64,000 nt of DNA from Krasilnikoviella flava (lineage in GTDB: Bacteria; Actinomycetota; Actinomycetes; Actinomycetales; Cellulomonadaceae): positions 806,001 to 870,000 of the forward strand of contig NZ_FUZQ01000001.1 of NCBI RefSeq assembly GCF_900167525.1, in the 5' to 3' direction. The position numbers and the translations under genes were made by a program. Of this stretch, positions 8,388 through 16,622 are shown piece by piece (position 1 is the first letter of the stretch; each line of letters starts with the position of its first letter). A model generated the notes under the pieces. The model saw only the letters and a program-made list of their open reading frames with translations. It was not told where the DNA came from and ran no database searches.

Positions 8388-9065
8388 GTGGACGACACCG
8401 TCGTGCTCTCCGCCCCTCTCTTCGCGGACATGGAATCCGAGGAGACGAAGGCGCTCTTCGAGTCCATGATCCCGGTCGAGCTGACCCGCGGAGACGTCCT
8501 CTTCCGCGAGGGCGAGCCCGGCGACCGGCTCTACGTCATCGCGCAGGGGAAGATCAAGCTCGGCCGTCGGTCGAGCGACGGCCGGGAGAACCTGCTGTCG
8601 ATCCTCGGCCCCGGCGAGATGTTCGGCGAGCTCTCGCTGTTCGACCCGGGACCCCGCACCGCGACGGCCTCGTCCGTGTCCGACGCGCTCGTCTACGAGC
8701 TGCGCCACCAGGCCCTCGTGCAGTGGATCGCCGCGCACCCCAGTGTCGCCACCACGCTGCTCGGCGCCCTGGCCCGTCGCCTGCGCCGCACCAACGAGAC
8801 CCTGGCCGACCTCGTCTTCTCCGATGTCCCCGGCCGCGTCGCCAAGGCCCTCCTCGACCTCTCCGCCCGCTTCGGCGAGCCCAACGACGACGGCATCCGC
8901 GTGGCGCACGACCTCACGCAGGAGGAGCTCGCCCAGCTCGTCGGCGCCTCCCGCGAGACCGTCAACAAGGCGCTGGCCGACTTCGCCACCCGCGGCTGGG
9001 TCCGCCGCGAGGGTCGCGCCGTCGTCCTGCTCGACATCGACCGCCTGGAGCGCCGGGCGCGCTGA
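8388..9065 (+). CDS. crp: Crp/Fnr-family regulator, GlxR-type
   Basis: A 225-residue global cAMP-receptor-type regulator. The cyclic-nucleotide-binding domain contains EGEPGDRLYVIAQGKIKLG and the phosphate-binding cassette GEMFGELSLFDPGPRTATA. The C-terminal winged helix has the recognition-helix segment LTQEELAQLVGASRETVNKA, nearly identical to Streptomyces Crp and Corynebacterium GlxR. The start at GTG 8388 (MDDTVVLSAPLF) is preferred to GTG 8376 because TGAGGAA is well placed before it and orthologues start there. The product should bind TGTGA-type palindromes; I did not identify its own site with confidence. It is divergent from nth. Confidence 0.93.
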   Translation: MDDTVVLSAPLFADMESEETKALFESMIPVELTRGDVLFREGEPGDRLYVIAQGKIKLGRRSSDGRENLLSILGPGEMFGELSLFDPGPRTATASSVSDALVYELRHQALVQWIAAHPSVATTLLGALARRLRRTNETLADLVFSDVPGRVAKALLDLSARFGEPNDDGIRVAHDLTQEELAQLVGASRETVNKALADFATRGWVRREGRAVVLLDIDRLERRAR

Positions 9066-9100
9066 CCGCGTGGGCCCGCGGCGCCGTGCCGCCGCAGACG

Positions 9101-9189
9101 GAAGGGGCGCTCTTCGCCCGGTCGCGTTCATGCGCCTCTGGGGCGCCCGGCTTCCGGAACGCTACGACCTGGGCGAAGGGCGCCCCTTC
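9101..9189. repeat. Palindromic element with 19-bp arms (intergenic copy)
   Basis: Arms at 9101-9119 and 9171-9189 match at 18 of 19 positions (gaaggggcgctcttcgccc against its complement). They enclose about 51 bp containing gttcatgcgcc, ggggcgccc and cttccgg. The interior and inner arms align with the element inside the glycosyltransferase gene at 36642-36740, so both belong to one family. It lies between the convergent crp and TetR genes and could also work as a bidirectional terminator. Confidence 0.75.
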
Positions 9190-9281
9190 CCGTCGCCCCC
9201 TCACCCCGCGGTTCGCGCCCGGGCCATGACTCGGGTGCCGCCGGGTCCACGGGCTGCGACGTCCGGCCGGACGGCTGACGG

Positions 9282-9917
9282 TCAGGGGCGGTAGCCACGC
9301 ACGAAGACGCCCACGCCGGCCACGATCCACGTGTCGCGTTCGGGCAGCGCCGCCCCCGGCGGGCCGGGCGTCGCCGAGACGAGCCTGCCGAGGTGGACGG
9401 CGGCGCGATCGGCGTCGTCGATCCGCAGCCAGCCCGCGTCGGACCACTGCGCGAGCCGGTCGGCCAGGGCGCGTTGCACCCGCACGGGCCCCGCCTCCCA
9501 CCACGCCGCGACGACGTCCGGCCCGAGGTGCGCCGCCTCGGCCCGCACCTGGCCGATGAGGGCCCGGTGGGCCGCGGACTCCGCACTCCCCCGCAGCCAC
9601 GCGACGGCGAAGCCGACCAGCGCCGGCTCGATCTCCGCGGCGCCCGCGACTCCGTCGAGGTGTCGTTTCACCAGCTCGACCTCCGCCTCGGCGACGCGGC
9701 CGGCCGAGGCCGCGACGACGGCGTCGAACAGCGCCGACTTGTCGGCGAAGTGCTTGTAGATCGTCCGGGTCGACACCCCGGAGGCCTCGGCGATCGCGCC
9801 GATGCTGGCGCGGACGTACCCGTCGGACGCGAACACCTCGAGCGCCCCTGCGACGATCGCCGCCCGCTTGTCCGCACGCAGCCGCCCGCTCGCGGGCCGG
9901 TCGCCGTCGTCGCCCAT
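9282..9917 (-). CDS. TetR-family repressor
   Basis: A 211-residue TetR regulator. The N-terminal helix-turn-helix is seen as AIVAGALEVFASDGYVRASI then AIAEASGVSTRTIYKHFADK. The C-terminal ligand domain (YbiH/AefR-like helices) ends GVFVRGYRP. The start at ATG 9917 is chosen because it follows a strong GGAGGAG; the frame is open further upstream into the operator. It is divergent from the FMN reductase/MFS pair, and a perfect inverted repeat at 9960-9982 lies between the starts. It therefore very likely represses itself and that pair, with release by a small hydrophobic ligand. Confidence 0.9.
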   Translation of the reverse strand: MGDDGDRPASGRLRADKRAAIVAGALEVFASDGYVRASIGAIAEASGVSTRTIYKHFADKSALFDAVVAASAGRVAEAEVELVKRHLDGVAGAAEIEPALVGFAVAWLRGSAESAAHRALIGQVRAEAAHLGPDVVAAWWEAGPVRVQRALADRLAQWSDAGWLRIDDADRAAVHLGRLVSATPGPPGAALPERDTWIVAGVGVFVRGYRP

Positions 9918-9959
9918 GGCTCTCCTCCTGCCGCTCGCTGGCGTGGCCGAGACTAGCAT

Positions 9960-9982
9960 GTAAAGTGCTCGTTGTACTTTAC
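9960..9982. promoter_or_regulatory. TetR operator palindrome
   Basis: GTAAAGT (9960-9966), nine bases, ACTTTAC (9976-9982): a perfect inverted repeat placed 43 bp from the TetR start and 20 bp before the reductase start. It is AT-rich in an otherwise GC-rich region. Its position and symmetry fit a TetR dimer site covering the divergent promoters. Confidence 0.8.
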
Positions 9983-10002
9983 CGATGAGTCAGGAGCATG
10001 AG

Positions 10003-10611
10003 ATGACCCGCATCGCCATCCTCACGGCAAGCACCCGGACGCACCGACGCGGCAAGGCGGTGGCCGACTGGACCCTCGAGACCGCGCGCCGGGTCGGCCC
10101 CGTCGACGCGACGTTCGAAGCGCTCGACCTCGCAGCGTTCGGGCTCCCGGTGCTCGACGAACCCGCGCCCGCGGCGTGGGGACTCGTCGCCCACGATCAC
10201 ACCCGCCGGTGGTCCGAGGCGGTCGCCGGCTTCGACGGGTACGTCTTCGTGACGCCGGAGTACAACCACGGCGTCCCCGGCGTGCTGAAGAACGCCGTCG
10301 ACTACCTCTTCTACGAGTGGAACGACAAGGCCGCCGGCTTCGTCAGCTACGGCGTCAACGGCGGCGTCCGTGCCGTCGAACAGCTGCGCCAGACCGCGGC
10401 CGAGCTCAAGCTCGCCGACGTGCGCACCCAGGTCGTGCTCAACACCTACACCGACTTCGACTACACCGGCCTGGACGTCACGGACCCCACGGTCACCGGG
10501 CTGTTCTCGCCGGCCGGACGGCACACCGACGACCTCGCCCAGCTGCTCGACGAGCTCGTGACGTGGAGCCGGGCCCTGGCTCCGGTGCGCGCCCTGGCGG
10601 GCGCGCGCTGA
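10003..10611 (+). CDS. NAD(P)H-dependent FMN reductase-type flavoprotein
   Basis: About 202 residues of flavodoxin-like fold. It begins TRIAILTASTRTHRRGKAVA, the phosphate-binding loop of FMN reductases/chromate-quinone reductases. VTPEYNHGVPGVLKNAVDYL is the family signature that contacts FMN. Such enzymes reduce flavins, quinones or azo compounds in the cytosol. The ATG at 10003 is preferred because AGGAG lies 6 bp before it; ATG 9985 would place the start almost on the operator. It is coupled to the downstream MFS gene by a TGATG overlap and is probably controlled by the adjacent TetR protein, suggesting a quinone- or drug-detoxifying pair. Confidence 0.9.
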   Translation: MTRIAILTASTRTHRRGKAVADWTLETARRVGPVDATFEALDLAAFGLPVLDEPAPAAWGLVAHDHTRRWSEAVAGFDGYVFVTPEYNHGVPGVLKNAVDYLFYEWNDKAAGFVSYGVNGGVRAVEQLRQTAAELKLADVRTQVVLNTYTDFDYTGLDVTDPTVTGLFSPAGRHTDDLAQLLDELVTWSRALAPVRALAGAR

Positions 10612-12092
10612 TGGCCCCGGCCGCCTCGCGGCCGGCACCGGGCGCCCGCCGGGCGACGTCCGCGCGCGCGACGCTGCTGGTCGTGCTCGCGGGCTTCCTC
10701 GCCCTGCCGATGTCGATGTCGGGCGCGAGCGTCGCGATCCCCCGGATCGCCGCCGGCCTGGGCACCGGTGGCGCGGCCGCGCAGTGGGTGGTGACGGCAT
10801 ACTTCCTCACCGCCTCCGCGCTCATGCTGATCTCCGGGTCGCTGGCCGACGCCGTCGGGCGGCGAAGGGTGTACCGGGCCGGCGCCGTGGCCTACGCGAC
10901 CGGCAGCCTCGCCGCGGCCCTCGCACCGGGGATCGGCGTGCTGCTCGCCGCCCGGGTGCTCACCGGTGCCGGGGCCGCGGGCGTGATGGCGGCCGGCGGG
11001 GCCCTGGTCGCCGCGACGTTCTCGGGCAGGGCCCGCACCCGGGCGTTCGCGGCGGTGGGCACGACGGCGGGCCTGGGGCTGGCACTGGGCCCGCCCGTAT
11101 CGGGATGGCTCGTGGACGCGCTCGGCTGGCGCCTCGGGTTCGCCGTCTTCGCTCTGGCGGGCCTCGGCCTGGTGGCGGGGACCTGGGCGCTGCCCGAGAG
11201 CCGCGCCGCGACCCGGCCGCGCGTCGACTGGGCCGGGGCCGCGCTGATCGCGTCCGGCCTCGCGGGCACCCTGCTCGCCGTCTCCCAGGGACCCGGTCGC
11301 GGCTGGACGGACCCCCTCGTCCTCGGCGCCGCCGCCGTCGGCGTCCTCGGGATCGGCCTCGCCGTCGCCGTCGAGAGGCGGGTGCCGCACCCCGTGCTGG
11401 AGCTTCGGCTGCTGCGCCGTCGCCGGTTCATGGGCTGGCTGCTCGCGGCGGGCACGATGGCGCTGGGGTTCGGCGGAGTGCTGTCCTTCCTGCCCAGCTA
11501 CCTCCAGTCCCCCGCCGGGTACAGCGCTACCGCGGCCGGCGCGGTGATGCTGCTGCCGACCATCCCGATGGTGGGCCTGCCGCCGCTCGCCGCCGCCGCG
11601 ATCAACCGCGGCGCGAGCCCGGGGGCGCTCGTCACCGGCGCGCTCCTGCTGCTGGCCGCGGGCAACGCATGGCTCACCGTCCTCGCACCCGACGTCGGCC
11701 TCGCAACGCTCGCCGGCCCGCTCCTGGCCGTCGGCGCGGGCGTCGGACTCGCGTCCGGGACCATCGATGCGCAGGCCATGGACCAGATCGACGAGGACCA
11801 CGTGGGCATGGCGGCCGGGATGCTCAACACGGTGCGAGCGGCCGCCAACGCGCTCGTCCTGGCCCTCTTCGGCGCTGCGCTCGTCGGGCTCCTCTCCGCC
11901 CGGCTGGGTTCATCGGAGCTCGCCGGACGGGTGGTGACGGGCAACGTCCCGGCGGCGGGTGCCGACACCCTCGCCGCCCACCTCACCGACGTCTGGCACC
12001 TCACGCTGTGGGCCGCCACCGGCGTGTGCGTGGCGGGCGCCGTCGCGACCGGCGTCCTGGTGCGCGACGGCGCCCGGCGGAACGGGCGGTGA
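10611..12092 (+). CDS. MFS multidrug exporter, DHA2 (14-TMS) type
   Basis: A 493-residue major-facilitator transporter. Motif A appears as GSLADAVGRRRVYRAG between helices 2 and 3, and the motif C region of antiporters as GPPVSGWLVDALGWR. The length and helix count fit the 14-helix EmrB/QacA group that exports hydrophobic drugs by proton antiport. The ATG at 10611 shares a base with the reductase stop (TGATG), so the two are co-translated. After the stop come three 18-bp tandem repeats that run into a terminator hairpin. Confidence 0.9.
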   Translation: MAPAASRPAPGARRATSARATLLVVLAGFLALPMSMSGASVAIPRIAAGLGTGGAAAQWVVTAYFLTASALMLISGSLADAVGRRRVYRAGAVAYATGSLAAALAPGIGVLLAARVLTGAGAAGVMAAGGALVAATFSGRARTRAFAAVGTTAGLGLALGPPVSGWLVDALGWRLGFAVFALAGLGLVAGTWALPESRAATRPRVDWAGAALIASGLAGTLLAVSQGPGRGWTDPLVLGAAAVGVLGIGLAVAVERRVPHPVLELRLLRRRRFMGWLLAAGTMALGFGGVLSFLPSYLQSPAGYSATAAGAVMLLPTIPMVGLPPLAAAAINRGASPGALVTGALLLLAAGNAWLTVLAPDVGLATLAGPLLAVGAGVGLASGTIDAQAMDQIDEDHVGMAAGMLNTVRAAANALVLALFGAALVGLLSARLGSSELAGRVVTGNVPAAGADTLAAHLTDVWHLTLWAATGVCVAGAVATGVLVRDGARRNGR

Positions 12093-12146
12093 CGCGGCTG
12101 CGGGTGGGGACGCGGCTGCGGGTGGGGACGCGGCTGCGGGTGGGGA
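12093..12146. repeat. Three tandem 18-bp repeats
   Basis: The unit cgcggctgcgggtgggga is repeated exactly three times (12093-12110, 12111-12128, 12129-12146), starting immediately after the MFS stop codon. The last copy supplies the 5' part of the terminator stem. Confidence 0.9.
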
Positions 12147-12178
12147 CGAGGTCCTGCGACGGACCTCGTCCCCACCCG
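12137..12178. terminator. Strong hairpin between MFS and RidA genes
   Basis: A perfect 18-bp stem (12137-12154 with 12161-12178) around the 6-base loop tgcgac. It lacks a clear U-tract, as usual in actinobacteria. It serves the convergent MFS and RidA genes and could act in both directions. Confidence 0.85.
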
Positions 12179-12204
12179 CGGGACCAGCGACGAGAGCACC
12201 TCGG

Positions 12205-12690
12205 TCAGGAAGTGAGCTCCACGATCAGCTCGACCTCGACAGGCGCGTCCAGGGGAAGCGCCGCAACCCCGACGGCAGAACGCGCATGCACGCCCGCGTC
12301 GCCGAAGATCTCACCGAGCACGTTCGACGCGCCGTTGATGACGCCGGGCTGACCGGTGAACGACGGATCCGAGGCGACGAAGCCCGTCACCTTCACGACC
12401 CGGGCGCCGTCGAGGGTCCCCACGAGCGAGCGCACCGCCGCGAGGGCGTTGAGCGCGCAGGTGCGCGCCAGGTCGGCGGCGGTGTCGGGGGCGACGAGGC
12501 CGTCGCCCTCCCCCACCTTGCCCGTCACCGGCAGCGCCCCGTCGACGAACGGCAGCTGGCCGGCCGTGTAGACGTAGTTCCCGGAGCGGACGGCGGGCAC
12601 GTAGCTCGCGACGGGCGGGGCGACGTCGGGCAGGGAGATGCCGAGCTCGGCGAGGCGGGCCTCGGGCGAGGCGCCGGCGGTGGTGCTCAT
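12205..12690 (-). CDS. RidA/YjgF-family protein
   Basis: A 161-residue RidA-type protein (enamine/imine deaminase family that removes reactive 2-aminoacrylate formed by PLP enzymes). The core reads YVPAVRSGNYVYTAGQLPFVDG then RTCALNALAAVRSLVGTLDG, ending ALPLDAPVEVELIVELTS, where the catalytic-site Arg of archetypal RidA is not obvious. This is the longer subfamily with a 25-residue N-terminal extension, so deaminase activity is uncertain. The start ATG at 12690 overlaps the TGA of the upstream 54-aa gene (TGATG). Confidence 0.88.
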   Translation of the reverse strand: MSTTAGASPEARLAELGISLPDVAPPVASYVPAVRSGNYVYTAGQLPFVDGALPVTGKVGEGDGLVAPDTAADLARTCALNALAAVRSLVGTLDGARVVKVTGFVASDPSFTGQPGVINGASNVLGEIFGDAGVHARSAVGVAALPLDAPVEVELIVELTS

Positions 12691-12854
12691 CACTGCCCGC
12701 CGGAGGGGCGCTTGAGGTAGGCGACCAGGTTGGTGCTGTCGGGGCCGGGGACGACCTGGACGAGCTCCCACCCGTCGGCCCCCCATTGGTCGAGGATCGC
12801 CTTCGTGTTGTGGATCAGCAGGGGGATGGTCGCGTACTCCCACGTGGTAGCCAT
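12690..12854 (-). CDS. Small DUF4177-like protein, 54 residues
   Basis: A 54-residue protein starting MATTWEYATIPLLIHNTKAI and continuing LDQWGADGWELVQVVPG, the pattern (WEY...L...G.DGWELV) of DUF4177 proteins. ATG 12854 is chosen because it fits that N-terminus; the frame is open a little further upstream. It is coupled to the RidA gene by TGATG, a pair seen next to each other in many actinobacteria just upstream of the divergent penicillin-binding protein. Function unknown, cytosolic. Confidence 0.8.
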   Translation of the reverse strand: MATTWEYATIPLLIHNTKAILDQWGADGWELVQVVPGPDSTNLVAYLKRPSGGQ

Positions 12855-12974
12855 GCCGCGATCGTAACCATCGGCCGACGTCCCGACGCTCCCACGACCG
12901 GTCCACAGAACCTGCACAGCGGGTCGTCGCCGCCTGGCCGTGCCGAGACAGGGTCAGCCCTTACCCTGGTGGGC

Positions 12975-15344
12975 ATGGCCAAATCCGACCCTCGCCGCAT
13001 CACGCGCACGATGCCGGCGACGCAGCTCGTCGCGCTGCTGCTCGCGTTCGTCCTCGCGGCCGGTGTCGGCGGCGTCCTCGCCGCCGGCCTGGTCATCCCG
13101 ATGGTGGCCGGGGCCAACGCCGCGGCGGACAGCACGGTCGCGATCTACGACGAGGTGCCCGCGGAGCTGGAGCCGCGGCCGATGTCGCAGCAGTCGCGCA
13201 TCTACGCGGCCAACGGCAAGCTGCTCGCCACGTTCTACGCGCAGAACCGGGTCGTGGTGCCGATCGACGAGATCTCGGAGTCGATGCAGCACGCGGTGAT
13301 CGCCATCGAGGACGAGCGCTTCTACGAGCACGGCGGCATCGACGTGCAGGGCATGACGCGCGCGCTGGCCAACAACGTGGCCGGCCACGCCACGCAGGGC
13401 GCCTCGACGCTGACGCAGCAGTACGTGAAGAACATGCTCATCGACCAGGCGCTGCAGGACGGCGACCAGTTCGCCGTCATCCAGGCGAGCGAGGACTCGA
13501 TCTCCCGCAAGCTCACCGAGGCGAAGATGGCCATCTCCCTCGAGAAGACGATGAGCAAGGACGAGGTGCTGCAGGGCTACCTCAACGCCGCCCAGTTCGG
13601 CTCGCGCAGCATCTACGGCGTCGAGGCGGCGGCCCGCTACTACTTCGACAAGCACGCCTCGGAGCTGAACGTCGTCGAGGCCGCCACCATCGCCGGCATC
13701 ACGAAGTCGCCGAGCCGCTTCGACCCCACGGTCAACCCGAAGGACGCCAAGGAGCGGCGCGACATCGTGCTGCAGAACATGTGGAAGCTCGGGTACATCT
13801 CCACCGAGGAGCGCGACGAGGCCAAGGCGACGTCGATCAAGAAGTCTCTCGACGTGAACCCGACCGAGATCGGCTGCAGCGCCGCCGGCGACTCCGCGTT
13901 CTTCTGCGACTACGTCACCAAGGAGATCGTCAACAACCCGGTGTTCGGCGAGACGAAGTCGGAGCGGCAGCAGCTGCTGTACCGCGGAGGCCTCGAGATC
14001 CACACCACGCTGGACCCGAAGAAGCAGAAGGCGGCCGCGCAGTCCGTCGAGGACGCCGTGAACCCCGGGGACGCGAGCGGCCTGCAGTCGGCGATCGTCT
14101 CGGTGGAGCCGGGCACGGGCAAGATTCTCGCGATGGCGCAGAACATCCCGTACACCCCGTCGGAGGGCGGCAAGAACACCACGCGCGTCAACTACTCGGC
14201 CGACCCGACGCACGGCGCCTCCGGCGGTTTCCAGGTGGGCTCGAACTTCAAGCCGTTCGTGCTGGCGGAGTGGCTCAAGGAGGGCCACACGCTGAGCGAG
14301 CGCGTGAACGCGACGAAGACGGCGCGCTGGCCGCAGAACTTCCAGACGCCGTGCGTGGGCAACCTGGCCGCGGCGGAGCCGTGGGCGCCGGCCAACTCGG
14401 AGGGCGTCGAGGTCGGCTACATCTCCGCCCTGGAGGCGACGTACGAGTCGGTCAACACCGCCTACGCGGCCATGGGTTACCAGCTCAACCTGTGCGACCT
14501 GCGCACCACCGCCTGGGACATGGGCTTCCGCCCCACCCGGTCAGTCCAGGACGGCGGGCGCGTCGTGACGGCGCCCGAGGAGACGGACATCGACATCCAG
14601 GCGCCGATGATCATCGGTACGCAGGAGTCGACGCCGCTGTACCAGGCCGCGGCCTACGCGACGCTCGCCTCCGGCGGCACCTACTGCTCGCCGATCGCCA
14701 TCACGAGCGTCACCGGCCCGGGCGGCAAGGACTACGACGTCCCGGACGCGAACTGCGACAAGGACGCGCTCCCGGAGAACGTCGCCAACACCGTCGTGTA
14801 CGCCATGGAGAAGGTGTTCTCCGGCACGGGTACCGCGCGCGCCCTCGGTGGTCTCTCCGACGGCCGCCCGGTGGCGGGCAAGACGGGGACGTCGCAGCTG
14901 TCCGCGCAGACGTGGTTCACCGGGTTCACGCCGAACCTGTCCACGTCCGTGTGGGTGGGCAACGCCGACAAGCCGAACGAGGACCACACCAGCGGCAACG
15001 TGGTGAACGGCCAGTACCACCGCATCCTCTACGGCTCGACGATCGCCGCACCGGCCTGGAAGCAGTACATGGACCAGGCCGTCGACGGCATGCCCGTCGA
15101 GGACTTCGGCAACGCCGACCCGGACCTGGTCGGTGTCGGGGCGATCCAGCCGTCCACGCCGGACGACGGCGGCGACGACTCGTCCGACGAGGGTGACGGG
15201 GACAACGGCGGCGACGAGGGCAAGGGCGACGAGGGCAACGACCGCGGCGGCAACGGCAACGGCCGCAACGACGCCGAGGCTGCCTGGGACGCCGTGACGA
15301 ACGGCGACTGGGACGCGCTCGGCGACGCGTGGGGCGACAACTGA
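12975..15344 (+). CDS. Bifunctional penicillin-binding protein (class A)
   Basis: A 789-residue class A PBP that polymerises and crosslinks peptidoglycan. A cytoplasmic N-terminus and one transmembrane helix (about 17-43) anchor it. The glycosyltransferase-51 domain has EDERFYEHGGID with catalytic Glu112, then GASTLTQQYVKN. The transpeptidase domain has Ser423 in GSNFKPF (SxxK), S492-x-N494 and K636-T-G. The C-terminus is an acidic Asp/Gly/Asn-rich low-complexity tail after about residue 730. ATG 12975 is chosen because the hydrophobic anchor follows directly. It overlaps the downstream phosphoesterase by 16 bp. Confidence 0.95.
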   Translation: MAKSDPRRITRTMPATQLVALLLAFVLAAGVGGVLAAGLVIPMVAGANAAADSTVAIYDEVPAELEPRPMSQQSRIYAANGKLLATFYAQNRVVVPIDEISESMQHAVIAIEDERFYEHGGIDVQGMTRALANNVAGHATQGASTLTQQYVKNMLIDQALQDGDQFAVIQASEDSISRKLTEAKMAISLEKTMSKDEVLQGYLNAAQFGSRSIYGVEAAARYYFDKHASELNVVEAATIAGITKSPSRFDPTVNPKDAKERRDIVLQNMWKLGYISTEERDEAKATSIKKSLDVNPTEIGCSAAGDSAFFCDYVTKEIVNNPVFGETKSERQQLLYRGGLEIHTTLDPKKQKAAAQSVEDAVNPGDASGLQSAIVSVEPGTGKILAMAQNIPYTPSEGGKNTTRVNYSADPTHGASGGFQVGSNFKPFVLAEWLKEGHTLSERVNATKTARWPQNFQTPCVGNLAAAEPWAPANSEGVEVGYISALEATYESVNTAYAAMGYQLNLCDLRTTAWDMGFRPTRSVQDGGRVVTAPEETDIDIQAPMIIGTQESTPLYQAAAYATLASGGTYCSPIAITSVTGPGGKDYDVPDANCDKDALPENVANTVVYAMEKVFSGTGTARALGGLSDGRPVAGKTGTSQLSAQTWFTGFTPNLSTSVWVGNADKPNEDHTSGNVVNGQYHRILYGSTIAAPAWKQYMDQAVDGMPVEDFGNADPDLVGVGAIQPSTPDDGGDDSSDEGDGDNGGDEGKGDEGNDRGGNGNGRNDAEAAWDAVTNGDWDALGDAWGDN

Positions 15345-16261
15345 CCGCCGGATGGCAGGTGGCGGGCGGCGTCGCCGCGGTCGGCCTCGCGGGCCTCGGC
15401 TACGCCCACCTGGAGACCAAGCTCTTCACGGTGCGCCGGATCACGGTGCCCGTGCTGCCGGCAGGTGAGCCGGACCTGCGCGTGCTGCACGTGTCCGACC
15501 TGCACCTCACGCCGTCGCAGGGCCGCAAGATCGCGTGGGTACGGTCGCTGGCCGCGCTGGAGCCGCACCTGGTGGTGAACACGGGTGACAATCTGGCCCA
15601 CCACGACGCGCTCGGTCCGCTTCTGCACGCGCTCACCCCCCTGCTCACGACGGCGCCCGGCGCGTTCGTCATGGGCTCGAACGACTACTACGCGCCCGTG
15701 CCGAAGAACCCGGCGCGCTACCTGCGCCGCGACACCCGCGTCGTGCACACGCGGCCGGCCGAGCTGCCGTCCGACGAGCTCGCCGGCGCGATGGTCGCCG
15801 CCGGCTGGCGGGACCTCACCAACCGTCGCGACACGGTCGAGGCGGACGGCCGCCTGCTGTCGCTGGTGGGCGTCGACGACCCGCACCTGGACCGCGACGA
15901 GTTCCCCCCCTCGTCGCCGGGCCCGGACACCGACGCGGTGCTGCACCTGGGCGTCACGCACGCCCCGTACCGGCGCGTGCTGGACCGGATGCACGCCGAC
16001 GGCGCGGACGTCGTCCTCGCCGGCCACACGCACGGCGGGCAGCTGCGACTGCCGGGGTACGGCGCGCTCGTCACCAACTGCGACATCGACCGCCGGCGGG
16101 CCAGCGGCCTGCACGGCTGGCCAGGCCCACGGCCGGACGAGACCGGCGGGAACGGCTCCACGTGGCTCCACGTCTCCGCGGGCGCGGGCACGTCTCCGTA
16201 CGCGCCCGTGCGCTTCGCGTGCCGCCCCGAGGCGACCTTGCTCACGTTCACCGCCCGGTAG
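15329..16261 (+). CDS. Metallophosphoesterase, YkuE/YaeI type
   Basis: A 310-residue calcineurin-like phosphoesterase. An N-terminal hydrophobic segment (about 8-25) may anchor it to the membrane. Metal-ligand motifs are DLH (LHVSDLHLTP), GDN (VNTGDNLAHHD), GSND in place of GNH(E/D) (FVMGSNDYY), H (GVTHAPYRR) and GHTHGGQ. Relatives include YkuE/UDP-2,3-diacylglucosamine hydrolase-like enzymes; the substrate is unknown. In actinobacteria it commonly follows the class A PBP gene, as here with a 16-bp overlap, suggesting a cell-envelope role. Confidence 0.9.
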   Translation: MGRQLTAGWQVAGGVAAVGLAGLGYAHLETKLFTVRRITVPVLPAGEPDLRVLHVSDLHLTPSQGRKIAWVRSLAALEPHLVVNTGDNLAHHDALGPLLHALTPLLTTAPGAFVMGSNDYYAPVPKNPARYLRRDTRVVHTRPAELPSDELAGAMVAAGWRDLTNRRDTVEADGRLLSLVGVDDPHLDRDEFPPSSPGPDTDAVLHLGVTHAPYRRVLDRMHADGADVVLAGHTHGGQLRLPGYGALVTNCDIDRRRASGLHGWPGPRPDETGGNGSTWLHVSAGAGTSPYAPVRFACRPEATLLTFTAR

Positions 16262-16296
16262 ACGGATCTCGTTTTCGTCCAGGCCGGATCGTCGGC

Positions 16297-16302
16297 TATT
16301 CT
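16297..16302 (+). promoter_or_regulatory. Possible -10 element before tRNA-Pro
   Basis: TATTCT inside an unusually AT-rich stretch (ggctattctagg), 52 bp before the tRNA. A clear -35 is not evident, so this is only a candidate. Confidence 0.35.
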
Positions 16303-16354
16303 AGGCAGGCTTCCACAGGAGAACGGTGTTCTCCGTGCGTGGGGGCAAGTCCTT

Positions 16355-16432
<78 letters not shown>

Positions 16433-16435
16433 CCG

Positions 16436-16477
16436 AGAGGCCCTCTGAACAGCGGAAACGCTGGGCAGGGGGCCTCT
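16436..16477 (+). terminator. Nested hairpin after tRNA-Pro
   Basis: Outer stem agaggccc/gggcctct (16436-16443 with 16470-16477), with the inner hairpin cagcg-gaaa-cgctg (16450-16463). It is followed by ttgc, and is probably the terminator of the tRNA transcript. Confidence 0.65.
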
Positions 16478-16530
16478 TGCATGCGCTACGTCCGGTCCTG
16501 GGGGCCTGCCGCGGGTCGACGGATCAACCT

Positions 16531-16549
16531 ACGAAGAGGTCCCAGGTTC
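16531..16549 (+). repeat. Partial copy of tRNA-Pro (att-like scar)
   Basis: acgaagaggtcccaggttc matches tRNA-Pro positions 16393-16411 at 18 of 19 bases: the 3' half of the anticodon arm through the start of the T-arm. That is the segment tyrosine integrases often use as crossover core. It lies 138 bp downstream of the tRNA, right before the heparinase locus. No integrase is present. Confidence 0.6.
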
Positions 16550-16622
16550 CTGACATCGATCGTCCTGGCCGCCCCCGGCCCCCTCCCCCGGGAAAGCCGC
16601 CGTCATTGGCGACGGGCGGCGG

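Noticed and set aside
12093-12178. Short tandem repeats considered as a CRISPR array
   Set aside because: The three units are contiguous with no spacers, and one is part of a terminator stem.
12786-12974. Upstream start for the penicillin-binding protein, adding 63 residues
   Set aside because: The extra part overlaps the divergent DUF4177 gene, is not membrane-like, and the anchor helix follows the ATG at 12975 directly.
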